In this document: piece after piece, positions 24,174 to 38,200 of the stretch
How positions within the stretch are numbered: the stretch's first letter is position 1
How the letters are laid out: every line of letters starts with the position of its first letter
Assembly: GCA_001643675.2 (NCBI GenBank)
Contig: LSRY02000033.1
Location: 248,001 to 312,000 of the forward strand
From: Monocercomonoides exilis
Lineage: Eukaryota > Preaxostyla > Oxymonadida > Polymastigidae
Direction: 5' to 3'
Length of the DNA stretch: 64,000 nucleotides
Translations under genes and position numbers: made by a program
Notes under the pieces: model-generated
The model's database searches: none
Told to the model about the DNA's origin: nothing
Seen by the model: the letters and a program-made list of their open reading frames with translations, nothing else

Positions 24174-24864
24174 ATGAACTTTATATTTTCGGTAGTTCTT
24201 TTTGTTTTCTGCTTTGCTGTTTCAAATGAGAAAGACGATGGAAGCGCGCCCCTCTGCCGTATGTTTTTCTTTTTAATATACTCTTCTTTTTTAAAACTTA
24301 ATATACTTTTATGCAATGATTTTTCTTTCTTTTTTTTATGAATGTAAAGAGGCTCTTTGCTGCAGATTTGGTGGATATGGAGGAAATGGTCCATGCTGTT
24401 GCTGTTGTAGATGCCCTGGATACGGTGGATTTCGCGGATATGGAGGGCCAAGCTGCAATTATGGATATGGAAGCGGAAGCTCATGCGGTGGTGGATGCGG
24501 AGGATACGGAGGATACGGAGGGTTTGGAGGATATGGCGATTACGGACGTTACAGGGGAGGTGATTATTGCGGAGGTTGTGGATTCGGAAGGTATGGTGGA
24601 AATGGAGGTTGTGGTTGTTGCGGAGGGTTTGGAGGATTTGGAAGCGGGAATCGAGAAAGATCTTTATCATTTTCACAAACAACTTCATTTAACTTAAATG
24701 ATTGTTGTGATTGCTCATATGGGGGAATGGGAGGATTCATGGGAGGTGGAGGATTCGATTTTGGGGGATGTGGAGGTTATGGAGGCTATGGAGGGCGAAA
24801 TTGCGAAATGGGATGCGGAAGGTTTGGTTGTGGTGGCTGTGGAGGGGGATATGGAGGATGGTGA
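24174..24864 (+). CDS. Secreted glycine/cysteine-rich protein
   Basis: Two exons, 24174-24258 and 24350-24864, with a 91-bp intron (GTATGT...TAAAG), encode 199 residues. The start gives a clear signal peptide (MNFIFSVVLFVFCFAVS) followed by a short acidic pro-like segment (NEKDDGSAPLC). The remainder is dominated by GGYGG/GFGG repeats with many Cys (CCRFGGYGG, CCCCCRCPGYGG, CGGCGFGRYGG) and one Ser/Asn island (SLSFSQTTSFNLNDCCDC). The composition resembles eukaryotic glycine-rich wall, cuticle or antimicrobial proteins. Such low complexity does not permit a family call. The start is supported by the splice, which removes an unlikely hydrophobic leader in the second exon's own frame. The opposite-strand open frame here is a compositional shadow. 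Confidence 0.75.
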
Positions 24865-26234
24865 GATATTTTTATAGGCAAACAATTGAAAAATCAATAA
24901 TCAGGATTCTTTTTTGATTTTTTTTTTTCAAAATGATTATTTTTCAATTTTATTCAATTGAATAAGAAATTGATTAATAATTTTGAAATGCAATATTCTC
25001 ACCATTTTTTTGGGAAAAACATTATGACAAGTTATGAAAAGTTTTTTAATTGTATTTTGAGCAAGAAGCGCAAGTTTTTGACTTTTTTGAAGAACCATTA
25101 AAAATTATCTTTTTTTAAAAAACTAAAATTTCTTTGAAAATACGGTTTTTTTAATTAAATATGTTAAACGCACAATTTTGAGAATCAAATAACAATAACT
25201 TTATAATATTAATTTATTGCCTTGTTCTGTTGGTGAAAGGTCTTAAAATTTGTTATGTTTTTCTGTTTTGTTTCATTAATAAAGCAAATTCGCATTTTTT
25301 TCAAAATTGAAAAAATAGAATTCATGACATTTAAAATCGTTTTCAGAATTTTACAACATTTTATGACGCCAATTGAGGACATTCTTATCGAAAAAAATAC
25401 AAAGATCAAAAATGCAATATTTGACTAAAGAAAATCAAGATGTTTTGGTAGGATCATACAAAAATGTCAAAGTTGTTAGAAAATTAATTGTGGAAATATG
25501 ATATCGTTGACAGAGAAAACGAATCGAAAGGCTGCAATTGTTCCAATAAAAATTTTCAATTGTGAGTCAAAAGGCTTTTTTCACGAAAGAACCACAGATT
25601 CAAGCTGACATTTACTTATCGCATGTTTTTCAATTGAATTTTGGAAAATTGGACAAAGGATCCAGAAAGAAGATGAAATGGAAGAAAGCAACCCAGTGTC
25701 CAACAACAAAATGTTTTCAAAGAAACAAATTCGAAAATAAAACAGAAAAAAAAAAGACCAGATCAACAGTGGAATGCAAAAAGAAGCTGTGCGCCAAAGT
25801 GACAAAAGCTGGTTTGGAAGCATTTTCTTATTTGTTTCTGTTCAGCAATACATTTATTCAAATTCTATCACATTTAATAAAAACAGTTCTATTTTGTTTA
25901 ATTTCAATGTAACATCAGAGTCATCTGTTTAAATGGAGTTCCATTTGACTTGAATCGAAAGCTGGTGAAATACCTCTTTAAACATTCTGTGAAAGTTGTA
26001 GCTGAGAAAGACTTGATGCCTAATAACGATAGGAGATAGATTGTCGAACGTTTACTACATGCCATAAGTGCTGCTTTAGCTGTTTTTACAGCCAAAAGGG
26101 ACAGTGACATGAGAAAAGTGATCAGATGGACAATATTTTACCTTTGGACATTTTTTGCGAGATAAACCGAGGAAAATGAGCTGGCATAGCAAAAATAACT
26201 ATGGCGTCACCGATAAAGTTGGAGCTGTACAAAA
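24865..26234. other. Gene-poor region with possible coding remnants
   Basis: 24865-25440 is AT-rich and empty. 25560-26130 has less biased composition and short open stretches on both strands (for example plus-strand VPFDLNRKLVKYLFKHSV near 25935) interrupted by stops. It may be a decayed gene or transposase, but nothing is recognisable. Confidence 0.4.
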
Positions 26235-29200
26235 TTATTCTTGAGATTCCGAAACTTGCATCGCTTCTTCACTTGTTACAGTGTATGAGGCTTGCTGGTG
26301 ACTGCCACAATAACCATTTCCAGAGACTATCACAAAGTCAATTGCATCAGATATGGTGAGCATGGCAGCGCCATTAGGAAAGCGTTGGATGAATTCTCTC
26401 TTGAGGTTGATGAGAGAAGGTCGATTGCTTTCTGTGCGCGAAATGCATTCTTTTGCGATGCTTGAAAAAGACGAAGCGCTTGCTGTATCGACATTTGGCC
26501 TTTCTCCGTTGACTATCTTCTGCCCCGCCACCTCGGCTTCGTATTCTCCAAAAGGGATCTGGAGCGCCAGGCACTCCCACAACATCATCCCAATTGAGAA
26601 TGCCACTGACTCCTTTGTTGCATCCATCTTCTTGTTGATCAACAATTCTGGTGCCTTCCATCTCAAACACTCTTTCTTGTAATCATCCTCATCCTCAAAT
26701 GCAGATGAGGGAAGAGAGTCATCATCATCATCACTTGCAGAAGTCACAACAGTTGATGATGAGATGGATGATGATGAATCATCAGACAATAAGTCAGAGT
26801 GCAATGCAATGCAGATAACCATATGTTCGGAGAATAGCACGATGTGAGGACTCAGATTGGCAAGTGACTGAAGTGGGTTTTCCATTTCATCAAACGAGTG
26901 GAGCGCGAGATTAGCCACCCAGAACAGGATTTGTGCAGCCGTCTGCTCCCTCTCCTTCAATGAACCTATTGGCATTTCCTTTGTCTTATTCCTTCCATGA
27001 AGCAGCATGAACATCGAATCTCTCAAATCCACAATCAGCTTCTCATGAGGGGATGAGCAGACCATTGCATCCACCAGATTCGACATCGATGAGGTGGTTG
27101 GACACAGATCTTCACCTCGAACAAATGTTGATTCTGTATCTGAAGTGTGTGTGGTTGAAGTGGATGAGATGGATGGTGATGGAGTCCGCTTTCTTGAAAT
27201 ATCATCTTCATCTTCTTCCAACTTTTCTAATGCCCAATCAGGAATCTTATCTGAATCGCGCCCAAGGATATATTCAGTTGATCCACTCTCAGATAGAAGA
27301 TGCTCTGACGACTCTGAATGTCCCAAGCTTTTCTCATACACCCTCTTCTTAATCCTCTCTTCATTCTTCTTCTCAGCCTCCCTCTCAGCCCTCCTCCACT
27401 GCTCCTCAGGCGACATCTCCATCGTCACCATCTCAATCAGTTTCGGATCTTTCCTCACTGTGTCTTCAACAATCACTTCCAACTCTTCTGTTCTTCTTTT
27501 TTGCTTTTTCCATCGAACTACAAACACGATAAATCCGATGAAGACAATGAGAAAGAGAACAACAAACACTATAAGAATTATTGTTGACAAGGATGTAGAT
27601 TTACTGCTTTGATATTGGGATAATGCATCATTAGAATCGCTTTTTCCTTGATCAGTTTTATTTTTCAGAACAATGCTTGATGTTGATGATGGGTTTTGCG
27701 GATTGCTGAATAATATTGCAACTGATACTTCAGTGCTTTGTGGAGTCGAAAAAATCAAAGAGGCAGAAATTGTTGTATGTATTTCTGTTTCATTTAAAAA
27801 TTCGTTTGAATGGAGTGGAAATGTTTCGAGTTTGTGGAGGGACCCTTCAGTCAAATCGAGCTGAATTTGCAGGTCACATGGAAGGAGCAAGCTTCCAGTG
27901 AGATTCAAAATAAGATTATTATTTTGTTGGTATGTATTGGCAGAATGCAGCTTAGGTACAAAGAAAGGAGAAGCCCTTTCCAAAGCAACTCCACCAAATG
28001 TACAGCCATTATTTGAAATCCACAATGATGTATTTGGTAAAAAGCCGTCTCCTCCTTTAAGGCTCGCAATATTCAATAATGAGTCATCTGTGCAGATTAT
28101 ATTTCGATGTACGGATGGAAATTCATCAATAGTTGGGTTATTGTTGGAGAATTTTCCATCATGAATTGAAACAATTGCCGAAGAAACATCAATGCCTCCT
28201 TTGGATGAATTGGTAATTGTTGTGTCTTTAAGCAATGCCGAACAATTGCGAAGAGATAAAAGCGAACCGTTCCAAAAACAAATATCTCCAGATTCAACGT
28301 TTGTTCTGTTGGATTCGTTTTCACGAATTATATACCCATCGAATAAACACAGTTCGAGATCAATATTTGAACATGAACACACACATATACTGCTTCCATT
28401 TTCTAAAGGTGAACAAATATCGGAAAATGAACAGTTGACAAAAGATATTGGCTGTGCCATCGATTGAGCAGACACAATGGAGGATCCTTGTTGAGATTGA
28501 TTGCATCTAATGAATGTTGAAGAAATCAACGATATTGCGAAAGTTTGCTTTGATATGCTTTGTTCTGGAGCATCTGTTTGCGTAAAACTAATGAGATGTC
28601 CATCAGAAATTTCAACGTCAGATGCAAGTATCTCTCTAAGGGTGATAGATGAGTTATCAATAATGATTGTGATAAGATCAGAGTGGGACTTAACTTGAGA
28701 CAATTGAAGTCTCGAAATCGTAAGATTGCCTTTATCGCATTCGATGAGACACTTAACGTTGAGATGTTCATAGGTACAGTTTTCGAGAGTGCAGCTCATA
28801 AAGTTGTTGAAAATGATGCAAGGAACAAAGCTGATGTTTTGATTATTATTCGATGAAAACAGACAATTTTGGAGATGAATGGATCCAGAAGTTATTTTGA
28901 AGAGATTAACATGCTCACCAAAGAAGTTATCGGAGAATGAAAGCAATATTGAATGTATTTCGACACTTCCATAGGAATCAATAACACTACTACGAGTCTG
29001 TTCAATCAAGTTTATGCATGAGATAGTTGCTAGTGCTCGATCTTTTGATCTCAGTGCAACATCATGAAGATCAATCTCTTGTTCAATAGATGTTACAAGA
29101 TCTATAACAACAGTTGAGAAATCACCAATTACAAGATGACCAAGAGCATACCCAACAGTTTGGCAAGGAAGATGCGAGAATCCGCACTTTTTGTTGTTGA

Positions 29201-32200
29201 TCCCATTTTTACCTGATGCTTGTGAGACATGGATTACCGAAGCCTGGAAAATGGTGATCAATTCTATCAAGTCAATGGAATTATTTCTTTGCTTATCTAT
29301 TCCGTATATCGCGTTGATACGATTGAAGTAACCGTCTCGAAGGTCAAAGACAAATTGGGATTCATTGATCTGGCGAGATATGTTAAAGCACCTCACAAAC
29401 ACGTCTCTTGCAGTTTTTGCGACGTTTGAGTCGAAGCGGATTGCTTGAAGCAAGAAGTTAAGATCGCCCACTAGCTCAGATGAAAGGAATAAACCTCCTC
29501 CTGCACCTTCTGTTGCAGAACAGCTACACATTATTACAGAAGAATTTTGCATTTTCATGCTTCCACTTCCAACAATTGGAAAAAGCATCAATCCACCAGC
29601 CAAAGAGTCCAAAGCACGGCAAGATTCGAAAGTTGAACCGTTGATAGTCAACGTTGAATCTATTTGATCAGAGCAACAAAACAAGCTGGGATTATTGTCA
29701 AAGCTGACAGCTGAATAAAATTCACATTCACTGACGCAGAGATAAGTTAGCGTGTTGGAATTGAGTGATTCTACTTTTTGATGAACTGTAAACAAGCTTT
29801 CTGTTTGTATGGATGCTGTCGAAGCAAGCAATTTTTCGAATGTGCAATCACATCCTTCAAAGATTAAAAAAGTTGGGCAAGTTGTGAAGATTTGAGAAAA
29901 CGAAAGTGTGCTGATAACAATCTTTCCACCTTGAACATTGAGAAAGGAATAATCGCCAGGAGAGTGTTGGGTGTGCATTGATTGAAGGGAGCAATTAATC
30001 AGAGTCGTGTTTCCATCGACGCATATAATTAATGCATATCCATTGTTGGAGAAATCTGTACCAACTGAAAAAGCAATATTTTGTATCGACAGGGAATGCG
30101 AATTGGTGAGTGAAATAGAAGAAAATGACTGTTCGAATATATTCAAGAAATTCAAAGTTGCCTGAGATTGTTCTTCTCCGCTTTGTGAACTTTGGATCGT
30201 ATAATTTGACAAATCGAAAGAATCGCTTAGGAAAGATGAATGATGAATGAATATCGACTTTGATAGGGATTCATCATTTGTCTGAGACCATCCCTTTCTG
30301 AATGAAAAGCATGGGTCATCAGGCGCTCCACATCTCATAATATCGAATCCATAAAATGAAACAAATATAGAGGAGCTTGTATATTTTACCAAAAATCTCA
30401 GCAGATTTGCACAGGTGAATTTTTGATCGTTTCCAATAAAAAGGTTTGGATCTTGATCTGATTTGTCATAAGAAAAAGAGAATGTTTCACTTGTGACAAT
30501 GGAATTAAGATCCGGACTTTCAATGAACATATTTTTACCAATAAAAGCTGAGTTGTTCAAAAAGATAACATTAAGGAGTCTAAAGGATTGAGATTGAAGA
30601 GATTTTGAGGAATCAAGGAATATAAATCCTCCTCTTCCAACTTCAACGGAACAGGAGCATATTTTGCATTCAGAGTTATTTAGTGTGAATGACTGGTTAG
30701 CTCCAGTCTGGATACGAAATACTCCTCCTTGTGGGCTTTCATTTGAATAAAGTTCCGTAAAGTTGCATGCTTCTAATGTTACATCAGAATTCAAATCAAA
30801 TGGGACGAAATGGAAAGAGAAGTGCTGAACAATGCAGCCTATCAGTTCCACTCGACCTTGTGATGAAGAAATCAAGGAGTATCCAAGTAACTTGGTTGAA
30901 TTACATTCAAACGAGCAATTTTTAAGAGTTAGCCGACTTGAGGAACGAAGAAGAGAAGTGGCGTTGCTTGAAAATTGTGCTGGAACAACAAACTTCGTAA
31001 CGTCAAAAAGAACATTATCAGAACAGTGGAGTACGGCTTGCGAAGTATCACTACCGAGAGATTCATATACTGTCAAGATATAAGACACATTCTGATAGGT
31101 TGAAACAACAGCAATATTTTTTAGTTGATAAGATTCTTGGATGAATGTCGAAGTTGATATTGATAATTGTCTTTCTTGCGTTTCAGGATCTAAGTTCCTG
31201 AATCCAGCCCAAAATGATTTGCATGGATGATTCTGTTTGCCACAGCCAATCGCATCAAATCCACTTTGTGCAATTTTGATTGTGGAACTCTGGAAGCGAA
31301 TTAGAAATAAAAATAGATCGACGTATTGTTCATTGAAGAATGAATAGTCGGTACCTTCCATGCTTGCAGTTGGTGCTCCATCAGAGTTGAACAAAGAAAA
31401 CAGGAAATGTGATTGAGTTACACAAGAATTCAAGCATTTACAGAGAAGGAACAGATCTTTCCCGAATGCTGCTTTGTTTTCGGAGAACTTAACTTGTGAT
31501 ATCTGATAATCTGCCAAAGAATCATTGGATAGGTGGAGGAGCATTCCTCCTCCTTTTCCTTGACTTCTATTGGTTTCGCATCTAACAAAAGAGGTTCCAT
31601 CAAACCTTAGCTTACAGGACTCGCTCATTAAACAGTTAATGGCACATCCGTCGCTTGATAAAGAGATACAATCTTCAATCATACATGAATCTGAAAGTTC
31701 CACAGCTGCGCAATTGCAAGCGCGAATGATACTTCCGTGATTCATCTTGCATCTCTGAAATGAAGATTGTTTTATTGATGCGTTTGCATTATTATTGAAT
31801 GCAACAAGGCCGACATGATCAGATGAACAAACAGAGATGTTGCAATGCTCTAAAATACAAGATCCTCCATCAATTGAACATATTCCCGCATTTACAGAAA
31901 AGTTTAAACCTTCCACGGATACCTCATCAAGCTGGATGATTCCTCTTCCTCCGGAAATTATCCACAAATGAGCTTGTGTTTGTTCCTGAGTAGAAGATAC
32001 AATGTCAATTGCTTTCATTGACAGAATGCCAACAAAAGCTTTGATGAGTTCTTTATTGTTAAACAAAGCTGGAAGAGAAATTGTTAATTTACTGAAAGTT
32101 AGTGAAGTTGAGCGATTTCCATTTGTGAGTTCGAAATGAGCATCAGATTCAATGAGTAATATTGAGCTTTTGCTCTTTCCATCTATTGAAAGTGATTTAT

Positions 32201-35200
32201 CTCTGCGATTTATTGTTCCTTGAGCGGTCGCAGAAAATAGAATAAGAATGACGCTTTGAATTTCTGTCATTTTGGAGAAGCCAATATCTAAAGAAGTGCA
32301 TGGATGGGTCTCATTTCCACAGTTGGAGGGATCGACGCCTTGTCCTTCATCGACAAACATAGTCTCCCTTGATGAAGAAAACAAATATTTTTTCATTGTT
32401 TCTCCTTTTGATAAAATATCCAAGCTGTTGCAAACCCATAGATCCGCATCATCCATTTCTTCTGAAAATGAGGAGGTGAAGAGTGCACTTTTCACCACAT
32501 TTCTTGGAGATGGACATGCGAGATAAAAATGTTTCCCATATTCTGCTTTGTTCTGAGAGAAAGCCACGCGCTTCATGGAATATTGTACACTTTCTTCTGA
32601 AAAGGAGGCATAAATTCCACCACCGCAGCTGTTTTCACCGCACACAGTGCTTAGCTTAACTGTGCTTGAGTCAAAAGCAAATCTTCCAGATTTCTCCACT
32701 GAAACACTCAAGCTACCGCCTTTCATATTCTCTTGTGTGATTGCACATCCATCAAATGATGTGTTGCTCACGGTTAGTTCGTGACCGTCACGAACGGAAG
32801 CGGAGATGACGCCTCCAAATCCAGAAATTCGCTCAATTCGCTTGAAATTAGAACTCTTAACAGAGAATAAATTAACATCCGTTGCAGATACAAGGGCGCA
32901 TAATTCTTGTGTGCAGAAGTTTGAAGTCATATTTTCAATGGTCAAAGTTTCAGTATCGAGTACATAAATAAGCCCATTAATGCTCTGTGAGTAAGTGGAA
33001 ATAATCGATATGTTCACAAAGTTACATTTCACAGCATCCAAACTGTTTCCAATCGCAACAATCAAAGGTACTGGGCCATATGATGAATCGGAGACTGAAA
33101 ATCGTGTACACGTTAGTGTTCCTCTTTTTACGTGCACAAATGAGTAAGCATATTTCAAGCCTTCTGGTAAGGGAGCTGCAGCTGTTCTGAAATCCTGAAA
33201 GGATAACGTACTGCCTGAACATTCAAATAATGTTGTTCTTTCGGTTAGCAAAGGTGGTGCAGAAAGTGTTATTCCCCAAAACGTCACATCTGTTTGCGTT
33301 TCAATGAGTCCATCACCTTCTCCTGAGCCACCGTTTTGAACATTGATCTGTGTTCCTATTTGTTCAACAGCAATTGTTGTATTAGTCTTATTCAAGCATA
33401 TCCTGTCAAGGAAGACAAAATGTTGAGAAAGCTGAATTGTTGCATTGATTCCATCGAACAGCCTGATTGCAGCAAGAATTGAGCAGCACGGATAATCGGA
33501 AAATCCGCAAAGAGAATAATCCGATCCTTCTGGACCAACATACGCAGGAGGAGAAAATACTCGAAAGAACAATACCAATGGAATGACTTGGTTTGAACTA
33601 TCTTTCTCGTTTCCACTCAATTGGTTGAGATCAGGGTGATCATAAGCTGATGAGTTGAAAGAGAAATCAAATTTGGTGAAAGATGTTACATCTTTAAGGG
33701 ATTTCACATTTAGAAAGATGTTTTTTCCCTTTGATGCATTGCAGGAATTGAATAAAAGGTTTGAAAAATAAAAATCTGTTCCACCATCATTTATGCCCAA
33801 ATAAATGCCTCCACCAAACCCTCCTTTTCCTTCCAATTCGTAAGAACAGCATTCAGTGAATGAGGTTTGGAGAGAACTTGCATTACCTATTACGAGATAA
33901 CCACTGTAATCCATTTCAATGTAGAGCCCTCCTCCATGTGCAGCAGTGCAGCTACATTGATTAAAACAACCTCCGTTGATTATAAGACTTTTCCCATTTT
34001 TGACAGTGCATTGTAGAACTCCACCGTGAAACGAATTTCTTGTTGCGGATGTAAAGTTTGAGTCCTGAAATACTATTTTTTGAGATTGTTGAAAATACAC
34101 AACAGCACAATCCTCATTTTCAAGTGACAAAGAGAATGAACAGTTCGTCAGGTTGAGTTCGTCTTTGGACGAAGATAAGCAAATTATGCCATTTGTTGCA
34201 GAGGTTGAAGTGCTCGTCAGCGTCACAAAGGAGAAAGTTATTACAGATCCCGAGCTGGAGAGGATATTTTTATTTTGGGATATAATATTACTTATCTGGA
34301 CTATATTTAACAGATGAGAACCAAAACATGCTGAAAACAAATGATAAGCAAGAGATGAAGCACTCTGTAGAGGATTAAATGAGCAGCAGTTTATAACAAG
34401 CTCTCCAGGATTTGAGTGAGAGAAAAGTGAAGGAGACGTGAATATTGAAGATGGAAGATTAAAAAGAATGCAATTGAAAATAGTCATGAAAGGTTCTATT
34501 CCCTTTGTACATAACAAACCAGCTTCATCTGATTCACTACCAACCACAGTTATGTTTGAGCAAGATTCTAATCCACTGACATTATAACAGTGTGTACTAT
34601 CGAGAGCAACAAACTCAGAAAGAATAAATTGCTCAGAAAGAATGATTGATTTTTTGAAAGATTTTAGCTTGTTAAAGGAGTAAGTTAGAGATCTACAAGG
34701 ATACTGAACAATTCCACAGGGTGCAACGTCCAAACCTGATGAAGCAATAGAAACAGTAGATCCAATGCTAGCAAAAAAATAAACGAGTGGAATGGCATTT
34801 GTTACGTCACTTCCATCAAACCCTTTTGCTGAGTCAATTGAATCAAGAGAAGCATTTTTCAAAAAAGGCATGCTCGTTTCTGTTGTGGTTGCAGTGAGAT
34901 TTGGCGAAGAAACAAAAATATCTCTACCAAAATGGGCATTATTTGGACAAGAAGAAGAGAATGCAGGAGAAGATACAACAAACAAAGAATTGCTGTGTCG
35001 AAGCTCAAGGAATAAGCCACCACCAAAGCCAAGAGTTGGAGATCCAGTTGGTGCAGAACAACAAGAAAATGAGCATGATTCGATTTTAGTGTTGCAGCAA
35101 TTACCAAATTTCATAAACATAGCACCACCACAACTTTTGCTTGCAAGAACATTGCATCCAACAAATGAACAGTTCCAAATATCGACAGATTTTTCTCTTT

Positions 35201-38200
35201 CCGTTTCTTCAATTATGGACAAACAGCTTCCGTTTGATAGGGTAGAATTTAAACCAGAAAAGGTCGTATTCCTGAGGTTGAGTTCAGCTCCTTCAGTAAC
35301 CGTCACAAAAGCACAACTCACAGAAGTGTTAGAATTAATTGTAGAGTTCAACACTGAGGCAACTCCAAAGAGATCGACTTTGATAATACCATCTGCGTGC
35401 AAGCTACTTAAACCGTTGCATGCGAGTCCTTCTGCAATTATGCATGAACTTTCTCTTGAAATACAAATAGCCGGAGACGAAGAAAACTGGATTGCAGTGA
35501 GCCAGACTGATTGCAACTTTAATACCCCTCCAACGACATTTATCAAAGATATTTGTAAAGAAAAAGTTGAATGAGAAGTGAAAGAACAGCTTAAAAGATT
35601 CATCACATCTCCGTTGCATGTGAAAAGGCTTGTTCGAACTGCAGCTGCAAGTGAATTTGTCAAAGAAAAGGATGCATTAATTAATGAACCTTTTGCAGAG
35701 GATGTAATTAATCCATTGTCTTGATAGTTGTCAAAGAGCACAACATTTATGCATGAACCATTTGAGAGGCATTTCACATCCCATTGCTGGGAATCCATAA
35801 GAAGGGTATCTTTCCAAGTGAATCCCTCAACAGCAACGATACTAATTTTTCCTATCGGAAATCTCTTTGTGATTGCATACTTGAGAGAAGAGCAAGGATA
35901 CTCTTGAAATCCACAATGGGAAAAATCTTTACTATTTTCGCTTGCAACAAATGCGGTGGATGGAAGAGGATCCACAAAAAATAGATAAAGAGGAATAAGG
36001 AACAATGAATCTCCACCTTCAAAACCCACCATATCATCTTTATTCATTTCTAATGAATCAAATTTGAATGTTTGAGCATTCACAATCGCAAAAAGATAAT
36101 CAGCTTCAACAAAAATGTTATTTCCTTTCCATGATGTGCAGTTACTGAATGATATATGATTGAATGAAAGTGAGTTGGCCAGTTTTGTTGTGCATAAATA
36201 GATTGCTCCACCTTTTCCTTTCTGATTTTGATCAGTGCTTACGCTGCAAGATGAAAAAGATGTTGCCGAAATGTTACCAATTGATAATTTGCTTCTCGAA
36301 TTCATATTAACGTAAATTCCGCCTCCATTTCCGTTGGTGCATGAGCATTTGTGTAGAAAAACAGAATCAAGAACAAGTTCTTTGTCTTGTTCAAGCGTTA
36401 TTTCCAGTACACTCCCATTTCCGCTAAATCGCGATATTGTAATAAAGTTAACATATTGCATATTTATTGCTGCAGAAGGAGATACAGAGATCAGAGAAGT
36501 AAAAGATTGCACATCAGAGATAATGCAAGAAATAAGATTTAAAGTTCCACTTTGAATACGAAACCATGAAGATTCAAATACTTTTTGCTGATCATCACTG
36601 GTGAATGAATGCATACTCACAGAAGTGAATGATGCAACTGCACTTGCTCCGCATATTGAAATCAATGAAGTTTCACTATTATTTGAGTCATGAATGATTG
36701 TGAGTTGCAAGAGCTTCAGAAATGCTTGTGAAAGGTCAAACAGAGCTGCATTATCCGAGGTCAGTGATTGTGTGTTAATAATGCTCGAGCTTATTGAATC
36801 CCCCTGAATAGTTGTTAAATTTCTGTGTAAATGGAATGAAAATGGATATAACTCTGTTTGCAACAAAGTGTACATTGCAGCAGTTGAATCTCCAAGCTGG
36901 ATCTGAGCAATTTCCATGGAGACGCAAGGACTCTCTTGTGTAAATCCACATGGAGTTGTTGATTTTCCTGAGGATGAAATATAGATCTGAATGCACAATG
37001 GAAGTCAATTGTTGTACACATCACTATTAGCAGTTCCAGAGTAATAAACTCTGCCACTTTGAGTTGTTGAGAAAGAAAATGCAAAGGGGGTTGTTGAGAG
37101 AAGAGATCCCCCAAATGAGACATCGTGACCCAAACCATTTGCAACCTTATTCAAATGAAAAAAGCAATATGTAATTGTGGGATTACTATTCATCCACTCA
37201 GCAACATTATCGAATGTAATTGCTCCTCCAATATATGAAGAATTTGAAGAAAGCATTTGATTCCCTATGAGTTCGGTGTCTGTTATTAAAAGAGAAGGAT
37301 ACAAAGGTGGTCTTTCATGTATGATTAACGCTCCTTTATTCTGTTGTCCCTTGTTTCTGATGAAAGAGCAATGACGAAAAAGGGCAATACCTGTCTCTGG
37401 TATTTTTGAGGAGCGTGAATATATACCGCTCCCAGTGACTGATCTAATTGAGCATTGAACACATCTGATATTGATCCAGATATCGGTGTGAGTGAAATCA
37501 GCCGAACAAACTCCCCCTCCAGCAGATGCAGAACAGTTTGATATATTAACGTTTTTTGAAATTTGATCTCTATTAGAAATGAAAAAAAAAGCTCCACCAT
37601 GCCCTGATTAGAAAGTTGTTGAACATGAATCGCTAATGCAATTCAATATGGAAACATTAAGAGAATTTTGTATGAATAATGCCCCTCCATAATAAGAATT
37701 GGATGTAACGTTTATCCATTCACACCACAAGAATAGGTGATCTCCACTTGAAAATGATCTATACAGCAAGGACTGTTTTTCTTCTTCTGTTCCAGCAAAA
37801 TCAGTATTAAAAGAACGCGTGCATGATGTGAATGAGTTGTTTACTGAGTTAAACGAAGAATGCGGAATGTTAACAGAATGAACAATTCCACCATCAATTG
37901 CATTGTTAATAGAGTTAAATGAGCAAGATGATATCAATGTGTGGCAATAAGATTTCGGAATGGAAGCGCAAGAACTATGGAGCTTGGATGTCATGTTGAA
38001 AAAGATGCATTTATCAAGGAATATTCCGGAGTTATCTTGAACGCAGATAAAAGGTGCAGTACATGTGACAAATGAAGAAAACACAGAGAATGAAATAGCA
38101 TGTGAGCTCGTGTCTATAGAAGTGGAACTTGGCAAAATGGAAACTGAAGATAGCAATTGAGGAAAACATTGCACAATTGAAGGTGAATGAATAGAAATAT

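Noticed and set aside
24044-24688. Long minus-strand open frame (214 codons) opposite the Gly-rich gene
   Set aside because: It is the antisense of glycine codons (His/Arg/Leu-rich), lacks a domain, and the plus strand has a signal peptide plus a well-formed intron.
25904-26130. Possible transposase remnant
   Set aside because: Short protein-like segments occur on the plus strand between stops, but no DDE or HTH motif could be recognised.
37005-37070. A 63-bp GT...AG intron that would remove the in-frame TGA
   Set aside because: It would delete part of a module header that is conserved in the other modules of the same protein, so a nonsense codon is the simpler reading.
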